Assembly (NCBI GenBank): GCA_023418925.1
Contig: JAEZYS010000016.1
Coordinates: 1-64,000 of the forward strand
Source of the DNA: Bacillota bacterium
GTDB taxonomy: Bacteria > Bacillota > Clostridia > Oscillospirales > Ruminococcaceae
DNA length: 64,000 nucleotides
Direction of reading: 5' to 3'
Shown here in pieces: positions 9,583 through 16,707 of the stretch. A model generated the notes under the pieces. It was given only the letters and a program-made list of their open reading frames with translations. It had not been told where the DNA came from and searched no databases. Each line of letters opens with the position of its first letter. Within the stretch, counting starts at the first letter, position 1. A program made the translations under genes and the position numbers.

Positions 9583-10400
9583 TTACGTTGACTTTACCGT
9601 AACCTTATACGATATTACTGCATTTCCGTCTGACACCATTATATCGTAAACCTCAGAATCACCGTCAGGAATAAACTCAATGTCGGATGGAGTCTGCTCG
9701 ACTATTTCGCCGTTAATGTTTATTCCTATGTCAAATTTATCACCATATCGGTTGTTGATAATTACTGCTGCACCGTCCTCCGTTGAATTGCAGATAAACG
9801 TTCCGCTGTTAATATTGATTGCCTGTGAAATAATGCAGACATAACTTCCTTCGATGCTTACAGTTGAATTGTCATTCAGTTCAAGAGTGCCGTATGCCGT
9901 ATCATCAAGGTCAATTCCCAATGAATGACTGTTTCCCGTTACAAAAAGCTTTCCATTGTCGTAAAGCTTGATATCGCCAAAATTATCACTGATATAAATT
10001 GCTTGATGGCAGTAATTTGTTACCGACAGTTCCGCATAACCATAAATTTCTATATGCTCGGTCGTAATAGCCCTGCCCATGCCGTAGGTATCCTTGTATT
10101 TCGGGTAATCGTCAGGGTCAGTCGTAACTTCCATGCGGCTTTCGTCATTAAGCGAAATCGTGTCATACGATGTGCAGTATTTTGTCGAAAGTAAGGCACT
10201 ATTACTAAGTCGAAGATCACCGCAGTTAACCTCATCCGAATATAGAGAGCTGCTACGGTCAAGCACAATTCTGATTCGATTCCTTTAAGAACACGGGTTG
10301 TAAGAGTTCCATTGCCGCCTATTTCTAGACTTCCGTTCGTAACGTTGATTGAATTTCCGAGATATGAGTCAATAACATTATCTCCGATAAGCAAGAGCAA
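9583..10400 (-). pseudogene. Frameshifted, 5'-truncated remnant of a repetitive surface/secreted protein
   Basis: The frame ending at 9583 encodes strand-rich repeats (IYGYAELSVTN, IKLYDNGKLFVTGN, LELNDNSTVSIEG, ININSGTFICNS), a pattern typical of right-handed beta-helix or carbohydrate-binding-domain surface proteins. The same repeat style (NSINVTNGSLEIGGNGTLTTRV) continues upstream to about 10390 but in another frame, the switch lying near 10265. Neither part has a credible start, signal peptide or ribosome binding site. It is therefore a decayed fragment. The upstream break falls just before IS remnant DNA. Confidence 0.7.
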
Positions 10401-10512
10401 TGGACACAGTTGCAAACGCTATAAATATGAATAAGCATTTTACAAGTAATAACGGACAAACAACGGACAAATCTATTATACAGTAAAAACAAAATCCCCT
10501 GAACAACGCTTA

Positions 10513-10706
10513 GAGTAGACACTTGAAAAAGAAAAAATTTCAAGACTACATTAAGGGGATTTGTTATGCAAAGAAAAAGTCATAAGAACAAGAAATATAG
10601 CAAGGAATTAAGGTTGCGAGCAGTAATGGATTATCTTAACGGGGGAGGAAGTCTAAAAGAAATTTGCAGAAAGTATGTGTATAAGGCTCTTAATATCGAG
10701 CGATGA
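10513..10706 (+). mobile_element. IS3-family insertion sequence remnant (left end and orfA start)
   Basis: GAGTAGACACTTGAAAAAG resembles the terminal inverted repeat of IS3-family elements. It is followed by an ATG at 10566 whose product reads KYSKELRLRAVMDYLNGGGS and SLKEICRKY, the helix-turn-helix start of an IS3 OrfA. After about 38 codons the similarity stops and the frame closes at 10706, so only the first part of orfA remains; orfB and the right end are gone. The sequence just upstream (10450-10475) contains a near-direct repeat of ACGGACAAA. Confidence 0.7.
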
Positions 10707-10727
10707 AGATACAAGGAATGATGTTAT

Positions 10728-10961
10728 TTGAATAAAACAGTCTTACTGAGTGACAAGCGTTCAGTAACAGTTGTTTCTCCCGAAAACGTAAATGCTGTTC
10801 TTTCTGAAACAGATATTGAAATGGATTATCGTGCCAGAGAAGCCGTGAAAGCAGCTATTAACAGGGCGGAAATATGCAAAAAGCCGATAGCAAAATATGA
10901 TTCAACAAATAAAAAAGCGTATCTCCAAACCGCTGACAGCAAGAAGATATATGTCGAATGA
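10728..10961 (+). CDS. Hypothetical 77-aa protein, probable partner of the nucleotidyltransferase
   Basis: TTG start with AAGGAA about 10 nt upstream. The product (77 aa) is hydrophilic, with an N-terminal strand VLLSDKRSVTVVS, a helical middle rich in Ala/Glu/Arg and a C-terminal KKAYLQTADSKKIYVE. It ends 28 nt before the nucleotidyltransferase gene, same strand, so the two look like a pair. I recognise no named domain. By position it could be an antitoxin-like or accessory partner, which is inference only. Its 5' side borders the IS remnant. Confidence 0.6.
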   Translation: MNKTVLLSDKRSVTVVSPENVNAVLSETDIEMDYRAREAVKAAINRAEICKKPIAKYDSTNKKAYLQTADSKKIYVE

Positions 10962-10989
10962 CCAAACTCGGTTTGAAAGGTGGTAATTT

Positions 10990-11316
10990 ATGAGCGTTTA
11001 CACGATTGATGAAATTGCTGACAAAGTTCAACCTATCGCCGAGACATACGATATTGACACAATATATCTTTTCGGCTCTTATGCAAGAGGTGAAGCAACC
11101 GAAAAAAGCGATATTGATTTGTATGTCGAGTTTTTCAAGCCTCTCGGTCTGCGTTATTGCAGTTTTGTCTCGGAGGTTGAAGAATGTTTGGGCAAGTGCG
11201 TTGATATTATTACAAAGGACGCACTTTATAATCCCGCTACCTTGCAGAATAATCAAAAGCTTATTCAAAGGATTTCAGAAGAATGCAAGTGCATATACAC
11301 CAAAACAGATGAATGA
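10990..11316 (+). CDS. Minimal nucleotidyltransferase (MNT / MntA-like)
   Basis: 108-residue protein with the pol-beta superfamily signature GSYARGEATEKSDIDLYVEF (residues about 30-49): the GS of the loop and the two Asp of SDIDL are the catalytic pattern, and VDIITKD supplies the third carboxylate strand. Proteins of this size usually work with a HEPN-domain partner in toxin-antitoxin systems, in which the MNT protein modifies its partner. No HEPN gene is present here; instead a 77-aa unknown gene precedes it. AAGGTGG lies just upstream of the ATG. Confidence 0.85.
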   Translation: MSVYTIDEIADKVQPIAETYDIDTIYLFGSYARGEATEKSDIDLYVEFFKPLGLRYCSFVSEVEECLGKCVDIITKDALYNPATLQNNQKLIQRISEECKCIYTKTDE

Positions 11317-11472
11317 ATTTTTTACCCTCCGATTTAGCGTTGAAATGTAGAATATGCGTCATATCGGATTAAATCTGCCACTTGAACATTTTTGAAAAAT
11401 ATGATATAATTTTCATAAGATGAATACTGCATAAAAATGCAGTATTCCCTAACGAGAATAAAGAGGTGTGCT

Positions 11473-12135
11473 ATGTCGGAGGATAATAATATCGTTGTAA
11501 ATAACGCTGAGCTTTCAGCCGAAAATACAAGTGAAACATATTCTAGAATAAGAAACAGCGTTATTGCCGCACAAGGCAGAATATACAACGCTGTCAATTC
11601 GGCAATGGTGCAAGCCTACTGGGAAATCGGCGAGCAGATTTATATTGCCTGCGGAGAAAACGACCGTGCTGAATACGGAAAAGGACTTTTAAAATACCTT
11701 TCCGAACAACTTACAGCAGAGTTTGGTAAGGGTTTTACTGTTGCAAATTTACGGAATATGAGACAGTTCTATCTTGCATATCAAAAACGCTACACACTGT
11801 GTAGCGAATTGAGCTGGTCGCATTATCGTGTCCTTATGCGTATCTCCGACGACAACCGCAGAACGTGGTACACCGAAGAATGTGCGAAATCAGGTTGGAG
11901 TGTACGTCAGCTTGAACGTCAGATAAACACAATGTTCTATGAGCGTTTGCTTTCAAGCAAGGAAAAGGATGCTGTTGCCGATGAAATTCAGATAACAGAG
12001 CCAAAGCCTGAGTACGAAAAGATTATCCGTGACCCCTATGTTCTTGAGTTTCTCGACCTTGCCGAAAATACGGACTTGATTCAATTCCCGTACGGGTCAC
12101 CAACTTTTATAAAAAAAGAACACTCAAAATATTGA
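11473..12135 (+). pseudogene. Truncated DUF1016 (YhcG-like) protein, N-terminal domain only
   Basis: The product matches the DUF1016 N-terminal domain: IRNSVIAAQGRIYNAVNSAM, AYWEIGEQI, GKGLLKYLSEQL, LRNMRQFYLAY, ELSWSHYRVLMRI and the end DPYVLEFLDLAENTDL. In full-length members a PDDEXK nuclease domain follows; here the reading breaks off after NTDL, runs through a few unrelated codons and stops inside a transcription terminator hairpin. A deletion has therefore removed the nuclease half. The start at 11473 has AAAGAGGTG upstream. DUF1016 genes often travel with restriction-modification loci and mobile elements. Confidence 0.8.
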
Positions 12136-12149
12136 GTGTTCTTTTTTTT
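12115..12149 (+). terminator. Rho-independent terminator
   Basis: Stem AAAGAACACTCAA/TTGAGTGTTCTTT with a 4-base loop followed by a run of T. It overlaps the last codons of the truncated DUF1016 frame, showing that the present stop is fortuitous. Confidence 0.85.
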
Positions 12150-12164
12150 GCCCTTTTTAGCTTG

Positions 12165-12196
12165 TTAACGTTCCTCGTGAACATGTGAGTTGAAAA
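12165..12196 (+). repeat. Solitary degenerate copy of the type I-C CRISPR repeat
   Basis: Aligned without gaps to the 32-nt repeat (in its crRNA orientation, here on the plus strand), 26 of 32 positions match. The central CCTCGTGA and the 3' part TGTGAGTTGAAA are intact. Differences are at repeat positions 1, 3, 7, 17, 19 and 32. Positions 7 and 17 pair in the stem and have both changed (C-G to T-A), keeping that pair; two other pairs are lost. It lies 2.9 kb upstream of cas3 and 11 kb from the array, just after a terminator, with no second repeat nearby. Confidence 0.8.
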
Positions 12197-12353
12197 TGGT
12201 AACATCTGTTTGCCTAATATTAAATTGTGAAGCTTTTAATTAAATTTTATTTTGTATTAGATTTAATATTTTAAATGGTAAAAATTGTACAAAATGAGAT
12301 AATTTACACCTTGAGTGTTAATAATGTTTATGATAACATTAAATAGTAAGGAG

Positions 12354-13406
12354 ATGATGAAAATAATTCAATTATTACAAGATGGAACAATTGATATGAA
12401 AGTCCTTGAGATAGGTGACATAGTAGATATTTCTATGCTGCAAAAATTTCAGGATAATTTTGCGATTGGTATGGATTGTGCTAGTGTAACCGTTGACAGG
12501 GATGGTACTCCTGTGACAAAGCCAAGTTCATATACAAGATTCTGCGACGGGTTTATACATATGACTAAAATTGGTGATGACCGATGTGCAGAATCACATA
12601 ATCGTATGGGAGAACAAGCTGCAAGAACAGGAAGACCTTTTGTTGGTCCATGCCATGCTGGTTTAATAGATTTTGCTGCACCTATTATCATCAACAACGA
12701 GCTTATAGGAACTGTTCTCGGTGGGCAGATTCTTTCCGACAAACCGAAAGATGATAATTACCGCAAAGTTGCGCAAGAAATCGGAGTTAATGAAGATGAT
12801 CTTGTTGATGCTGTAAATAAGGTAAAAATTGCAGATATGAAAAATATTAGCGCAGCGGCAGAGGTTTTATTCATCGTAGTGAATTCACTTGCAGAAAATG
12901 GATACACAAGAATTAAGCTGGAAGTTCTTGCAAAGCAGCTTGCTAGTAAGTTTATAGAAATTTCTTCAACCCTTCAAGAACTTTCCGCATCTGCTATCAG
13001 CATATCTGAACAGCAGCAAAAACTAAATAATGAGATTTTTCAGGTTGGAAAACTAACGCAAGATATTAATGAAATATTGAAATCTATTTCTCAAATTGCT
13101 ATGAATACAAAGATCTTAGGGTTTAACGCATCGATTGCAGCTGCTCATGCCGGAGAAGCAGGTAAAAGTTTTTCAGTTGTTGCAAAAGAAATTCAAAACC
13201 TTTCGGACAGTTCAAAGGAAACAGCTGATAACATTTTACAACTGACAGGACAAATTAAGCAGTCAATTGAATCAACAACCCAGCATTCACAAATGACTTT
13301 ACATACGACAGAAGAACAGTCACGAGCAATGGAGGATGTATCCTCATCAGTTGATCAGATTATACATATTGCAGATGAATTAAATAGCATGATGAAGTCT
13401 TTATGA
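12354..13406 (+). CDS. Soluble chemoreceptor-like protein: PocR ligand domain plus methyl-accepting signalling hairpin
   Basis: Residues about 30-180 match the PocR sensory domain: LQKFQDNFAIGMDCASVTVD, a Cys in RFCDG, ESHNRMGEQAARTGRPFV, PCHAGLIDFAAPI and LIGTVLGGQIL. The C-terminal half is an MCP signalling coiled coil with the hairpin tip SQIAMNTKILGFNASIAAAH and GEAGKSFSVVAKEIQNLSD. No membrane segment is present, so it should act in the cytoplasm, normally by controlling a CheA kinase. AAGGAG directly abuts the ATG pair at 12354/12357, so the exact start is uncertain; longer starts have no ribosome binding site. No other chemotaxis gene is in the window. Confidence 0.85.
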   Translation: MMKIIQLLQDGTIDMKVLEIGDIVDISMLQKFQDNFAIGMDCASVTVDRDGTPVTKPSSYTRFCDGFIHMTKIGDDRCAESHNRMGEQAARTGRPFVGPCHAGLIDFAAPIIINNELIGTVLGGQILSDKPKDDNYRKVAQEIGVNEDDLVDAVNKVKIADMKNISAAAEVLFIVVNSLAENGYTRIKLEVLAKQLASKFIEISSTLQELSASAISISEQQQKLNNEIFQVGKLTQDINEILKSISQIAMNTKILGFNASIAAAHAGEAGKSFSVVAKEIQNLSDSSKETADNILQLTGQIKQSIESTTQHSQMTLHTTEEQSRAMEDVSSSVDQIIHIADELNSMMKSL

Positions 13407-13433
13407 TAAATTACATAACCGTCGCCTATTTTT

Positions 13434-13467
13434 GAGCTGAAAGTAAAATAACTTTCAGCTCTTTTTT
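13434..13467 (+). terminator. Rho-independent terminator
   Basis: GAGCTGAAAGT/ACTTTCAGCTC stem with a 6-base loop and a T run, downstream of the PocR/MCP-type gene. Confidence 0.9.
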
Positions 13468-13521
13468 ATGCTTTTTATAGTTGACAACACATTTATGGCA
13501 CAGTCTTCAATTACCTTTTGA

Positions 13522-13556
13522 TAACACCGCAGATACAGTATCATGCGGTGTCTTTA
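13522..13556. terminator. Hairpin between convergent genes
   Basis: ACACCGCA ... TGCGGTGT with an inner GATAC/GTATC extension, then TCTTTATT on the plus side. It lies just beyond the restored end of the GNAT gene and probably stops transcription from one or both directions. Confidence 0.6.
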
Positions 13557-13557
13557 T

Positions 13558-14146
13558 TCAGACAGCGTTATCAATAATTTCATCAAGCAGTTTTTTATCA
13601 AGCTGCTTAAAAGGCATCGGAGGAACAGGCTCGGGTTCATACTCACCAAGCCTTTTTTTCAAGCCATAAAGTATCATGCCATTTTCCAAGCTTATAGCCT
13701 GTCTGACGAAACATTGCTGTTTCTGAAAAACCTAATTTGTTATGAAACGCAATGCTCTTGTCATTCGGAAATGTAATGCAGGCGTAAGCAGTTTTATAGC
13801 CCTGCAAAGTAAGGATTGCTAAAAGTGCAAAGTAAAGTCTATCAGCTATTCCCCTCCGCTGATATTTTTCATTGACATATACTGACGTTTCCGTGTTCCA
13901 CTGATAAGCTGCACGTTCACGCTGTTTTCCTGCATAAGTATAACCTACAATTTCCCCGTCAAGTTCATACACAAGATAAGGAAACTGTTCAGTATAATGC
14001 TTTATCCTATCCCGAAAATCGTCTAAACTCGGTACTGTGTATTCAAAAGTTATGTCAGTATTAAGGATATAAGGAGTATAAATATCAAGAATTGACTTTG
14101 TGTCAGAGTAATCATCAGTATTTACAAAACGTATTTTTGAACTCAT
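13558..14146 (-). pseudogene. GNAT N-acetyltransferase (phosphinothricin acetyltransferase type), frameshifted near the C-terminus
   Basis: The intact frame (13643-14146, 167 aa) is a GNAT enzyme that would acetylate an amine with acetyl-CoA: NTDITFEYTVPSLDDFRDRI, VYVNEKYQRRGIADRLYFAL (acetyl-CoA loop Q/RxxGxA) and KLGFSETAMFRQTGYKLGKWHDTLW. It ends prematurely at KKAW. One base less in the seven-A run (plus strand T at 13653-13659) restores a tail RLGEYEPEPVPPMPFKQLD and a stop at 13558, the ending usual for this family. It may be a real mutation, slippage-dependent expression or a sequencing error. The catalytic core is untouched, so the shorter protein could still work. Confidence 0.8.
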
Positions 14147-14163
14147 AAAAATACCCTTACTCC

Positions 14164-14610
14164 TTAAATATAGTACATAATTGATTGTTCGTCAGTATTC
14201 TGAGCAGTTTCCTTAACAAGATCAGCAAGTGTAACACTGTTCAGCGACTGCATTACAGACTTATCAAGCGTGTCAAATACAGATGACCGCAATGTTTTTT
14301 CGATTGCAGGAGCAGATTCTGCAACAGTTTCCTCTGCATCTTCAAAAAGTGTGTTTTCAATTGCGGAAAGAATATCATAAACTGTAATCTCATCAGGAGA
14401 ACGTGAAATCTGATATCCACCCTGTGAACCCTTGACGGAAGTTACGAGGCCACCTTTTTTTAAAAGAGAAAAAACCTGTTCCAGATATATTTTTGAAATC
14501 CTGAATTTTTCGGAAATACTAATTACTGTTATGAACTTACCGCAGTTAAAGTGCTCTGCCATATAAATCATTGCTACAAGGGCATAACGTCCCTTTGATG
14601 ATATTCTCAT
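14164..14610 (-). CDS. Rrf2-family transcriptional regulator without cysteine ligands
   Basis: 148 residues. The N-terminal winged helix MRISSKGRYALVAMIYMAEH and LLKKGGLVTSVKGSQGGYQI are diagnostic of Rrf2 proteins (CymR, IscR, NsrR). The region that holds three Cys in IscR and NsrR has none here, so it probably does not bind a cluster and is closer to CymR, which senses O-acetylserine through CysK. It is divergent from cysK across a 250-bp promoter region, which supports a cysteine-metabolism role. The specific signal is inference. Confidence 0.85.
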   Translation of the reverse strand: MRISSKGRYALVAMIYMAEHFNCGKFITVISISEKFRISKIYLEQVFSLLKKGGLVTSVKGSQGGYQISRSPDEITVYDILSAIENTLFEDAEETVAESAPAIEKTLRSSVFDTLDKSVMQSLNSVTLADLVKETAQNTDEQSIMYYI

Positions 14611-14774
14611 TTATTGCCCTCCATTGCATACTTGTAATGTATGTTTTAATAATATATCATAAATAAAGCTTTGTCAATATTAAGCACTATGACTTCATTT
14701 ATAATATCCAACCTTTATTAAACAAGTATCATTCCCAAGATTTTTTATTGGAAAAAATTATTTTTAAAAACATA

Positions 14775-14803
14775 TTGACAAAGTCGTAATAACAGCGTAT
14801 ACT
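14775..14803 (+). promoter_or_regulatory. cysK promoter
   Basis: -35 TTGACA (14775-14780), 17-bp spacer, -10 TATACT (14798-14803). ATACCAAACACATATGTTAT follows the start region and could include an operator for one of the neighbouring Rrf2 proteins. The rest of 14611-14774 is AT-rich and carries the divergent rrf2 promoter area. Confidence 0.8.
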
Positions 14804-14860
14804 TTAGTCATACCAAACACATATGTTATATATGATAATAGTTAATCGGAGGTTATTTAT

Positions 14861-15793
14861 ATGTCAAAAATTAATAAGAGCTTAACAGATTTAATCGGAA
14901 AAACTCCTCTTCTTGAGCTTGTAAATTATGAAAAAAAGCATAATCTTAAAGCTACAGTAATAGCTAAGCTTGAATATTTTAATCCAGCAGGAAGCGTTAA
15001 GGACAGAATAGCAAAGGCTATGATTGAGGATGCAGAGGCTAAGGGTATCCTTAAGGAGGGTTCTGTAATTATCGAACCTACAAGCGGTAATACAGGCATT
15101 GGTCTTGCATCAGTTGCCTCAGCAAGAGGATACAGAGTTATTCTTACAATGCCTGAAACAATGAGCATTGAGCGTAGAAATCTTCTTAAAGCTTATGGTG
15201 CAGAGCTTGTTCTCACCGAGGGTGCAAAGGGCATGAACGGTTCTATCGCCAAAGCAAACGAGTTAAAGGAAGAAATACCTAATGCAGTTGTTCTTGGACA
15301 GTTTGACAATCCTGCTAACCCTGCGGTACACAAAGCAACAACAGGGCCTGAAATCTGGGAAGATACTGACGGAAAGGTTGATATTTTTGTTGCAGGTGTA
15401 GGTACAGGAGGAACAGTTTCCGGTACTGGCGAATATCTCAAATCAAAGAATCCTGATATTAAAGTTATTGCAGTTGAGCCAAAGGACTCACCTGTTCTTT
15501 CACAGGGTAAGGCTGGCCCGCATAAAATTCAGGGAATAGGTGCAGGCTTTGTTCCTAAAACCTTGAACACATCAATTTATGACGAAGTTCTGCTTGTTTC
15601 CAATGAAGCCGCATTTGAAGCAGGCAAAGAGGTTTCAAGAACAGACGGTGTGCTTGTGGGAATTTCATCAGGAGCTGCTATTGCTGCTGCAACAGAGCTT
15701 GCACATCGTCCTGAAAATGCAGGCAAAGTTATTGTTGCACTTCTTCCTGACACAGGAGAAAGGTACCTTTCAACTCCATTATTTGCAGAGTAA
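14861..15793 (+). CDS. cysK: Cysteine synthase (O-acetylserine sulfhydrylase)
   Basis: Makes cysteine from O-acetylserine and sulfide using pyridoxal phosphate. The 310-residue protein has the PLP lysine in PAGSVKDRIA (about residue 46), the substrate loop TSGNTGIG, the phosphate-binding GTGGTVSGTG and the C-terminal VALLPDTGERYLST. Length is normal. GGAGG lies nine bases before the ATG. It sits between two Rrf2 regulators and ends in its own terminator. In Firmicutes CysK can also act as sensor by binding CymR; whether it does so here is not visible. Confidence 0.97.
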   Translation: MSKINKSLTDLIGKTPLLELVNYEKKHNLKATVIAKLEYFNPAGSVKDRIAKAMIEDAEAKGILKEGSVIIEPTSGNTGIGLASVASARGYRVILTMPETMSIERRNLLKAYGAELVLTEGAKGMNGSIAKANELKEEIPNAVVLGQFDNPANPAVHKATTGPEIWEDTDGKVDIFVAGVGTGGTVSGTGEYLKSKNPDIKVIAVEPKDSPVLSQGKAGPHKIQGIGAGFVPKTLNTSIYDEVLLVSNEAAFEAGKEVSRTDGVLVGISSGAAIAAATELAHRPENAGKVIVALLPDTGERYLSTPLFAE

Positions 15794-15812
15794 TAAGAAG
15801 CATTAACTCTAT

Positions 15813-15846
15813 AATCCGCTTCATTTTAAATGAGGCGGATTTTTAT
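15813..15846 (+). terminator. cysK terminator
   Basis: AATCCGCTTCATTT/AAATGAGGCGGATT stem (with one G-T pair) followed by T-rich sequence. Confidence 0.9.
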
Positions 15847-15927
15847 AAAAAAATATGTTATATATAATGTGGAGATACAATGACACCTTTACACATTTGA
15901 TTCAAATTAAATTCTACAAGTTTATGA

Positions 15928-15956
15928 TTGAATTCATACAAATCCTATGGTATAAT
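15928..15956 (+). promoter_or_regulatory. Promoter of the second rrf2 gene
   Basis: -35 TTGAAT (15928-15933), 17-bp spacer, -10 TATAAT (15951-15956), 22 bp before the start codon; the leader contains GGGAGGG. With so short a leader, an operator over the promoter is likely, but no clear palindrome was found. Confidence 0.8.
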
Positions 15957-15978
15957 AGTATATTGGGAGGGATTTGTA

Positions 15979-16395
15979 ATGAAGATATCAACAAAAGGAC
16001 GTTATGCATTAAGGCTTATGATTGACCTTGCAGAAAATGATAAGGATAAGTTTGTGTCACTTAAAGATATTGCTGAAAGACAAGAGATATCTGTGAAATA
16101 TTTGGAGCAGATAGTTACTGTTCTTTGTAAAATCGGATTTTTAAAAAGTCTCAGAGGTTCTCAGGGTGGATATAAGCTTGCAAAAGCTCCCGAAGAATTC
16201 AAAATTGGTGACATTTTGAGGATTACCGAGGGAGATCTTGCTCCTGTTGCCTGCCTGGAGGACGAAAAGAACGAGTGTCCAAGATATAGCAAGTGTAAGA
16301 CTATAGACTTTTGGCAGGGACTTTATTACACAGTGAATAAGTATGTTAACAGCGTAACTCTTGCTGATTTAATAAAAGATACAAATGATAACTAA
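15979..16395 (+). CDS. Rrf2-family regulator with three cysteines (IscR-like)
   Basis: 138 residues from the ATG at 15979, chosen for the GGGAGGG eight bases upstream. The N-terminal winged helix MKISTKGRYALRLMIDLAEN is followed by the dimerisation helix, with three cysteines in the pattern C-x7-C-x5-C (CLEDEKNECPRYSKC), the place where IscR-type proteins hold an iron-sulfur cluster. It ends VNSVTLADLIKD, as in the other Rrf2 protein of this window. It lies directly upstream of metY and may regulate sulfur or iron-sulfur genes. IscR, CymR or another subgroup cannot be decided by eye. Confidence 0.9.
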   Translation: MKISTKGRYALRLMIDLAENDKDKFVSLKDIAERQEISVKYLEQIVTVLCKIGFLKSLRGSQGGYKLAKAPEEFKIGDILRITEGDLAPVACLEDEKNECPRYSKCKTIDFWQGLYYTVNKYVNSVTLADLIKDTNDN

Positions 16396-16422
16396 TTGAT
16401 TAGATATAATTCGGAAATAATA

Positions 16423-16466
16423 ACAATACAATACCTATTGACATAATGGGAATTGTATTGTATTAT
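16423..16466 (+). promoter_or_regulatory. metY promoter with flanking inverted repeat
   Basis: -35 TTGACA (16438-16443), 17-bp spacer, -10 TATTAT (16461-16466). A perfect 10-bp inverted repeat, ACAATACAAT at 16423-16432 and ATTGTATTGT at 16452-16461, encloses the -35 box, its right arm filling the spacer. This placement suits a repressor operator; the adjacent Rrf2 regulators are obvious candidates (inference). Confidence 0.75.
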
Positions 16467-16521
16467 AATATCATACAAAATAGATATGATTAATAATATT
16501 TAAAGTAAAGGAGTAATCGCC

Positions 16522-16596
16522 ATGTATCTGATTTTCAAAATGCTTAGAAACAACTGGAGGAACGGGCGAATGTGTATGTTACCTCAAAAAATATAA
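16522..16596 (+). CDS. 24-codon leader peptide ahead of metY
   Basis: ATG with AAGGAG eight bases upstream opens a 24-codon frame ending in TAA. The product starts MYLIFKMLRNNW and has consecutive codons Met-Cys-Met (16570-16578) near its end. It lies between the metY promoter and metY, with hairpins following. A translated leader with Met/Cys codons before a homocysteine-forming enzyme suggests attenuation by aminoacyl-tRNA supply. The role is inferred; the strong ribosome binding site and position are seen directly. Confidence 0.6.
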   Translation: MYLIFKMLRNNWRNGRMCMLPQKI

Positions 16597-16623
16597 CAAT
16601 ACTATAATTGAAAGAGGTAAGAT

Positions 16624-16688
16624 ACTTGAAAGATGAACCTTTCAAGTGAGTGTTTTGATTTTCGGTTTGTAAACTGAAATTTTACAAA
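16624..16688 (+). promoter_or_regulatory. Two hairpins in the metY leader
   Basis: First hairpin: ACTTGAAAG/CTTTCAAGT, 9 bp with a 6-base loop (16624-16647), followed by a T-rich stretch. Second: TTTGTAAA/TTTACAAA (16666-16688). They lie between the leader peptide and metY and could be the terminator or anti-terminator elements of an attenuator. They do not match a SAM riboswitch or T-box by eye. Confidence 0.45.
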
Positions 16689-16707
16689 ACTCAGAAAGGA
16701 TATTATT

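Noticed and set aside
10450..10475. Near-direct repeat of ACGGACAAA next to the IS remnant as a possible att site, like the tandem repeat at 53451-53474.
   Set aside because: The two regions do not share sequence and no integrase is nearby; the similarity is only in being short tandem repeats.
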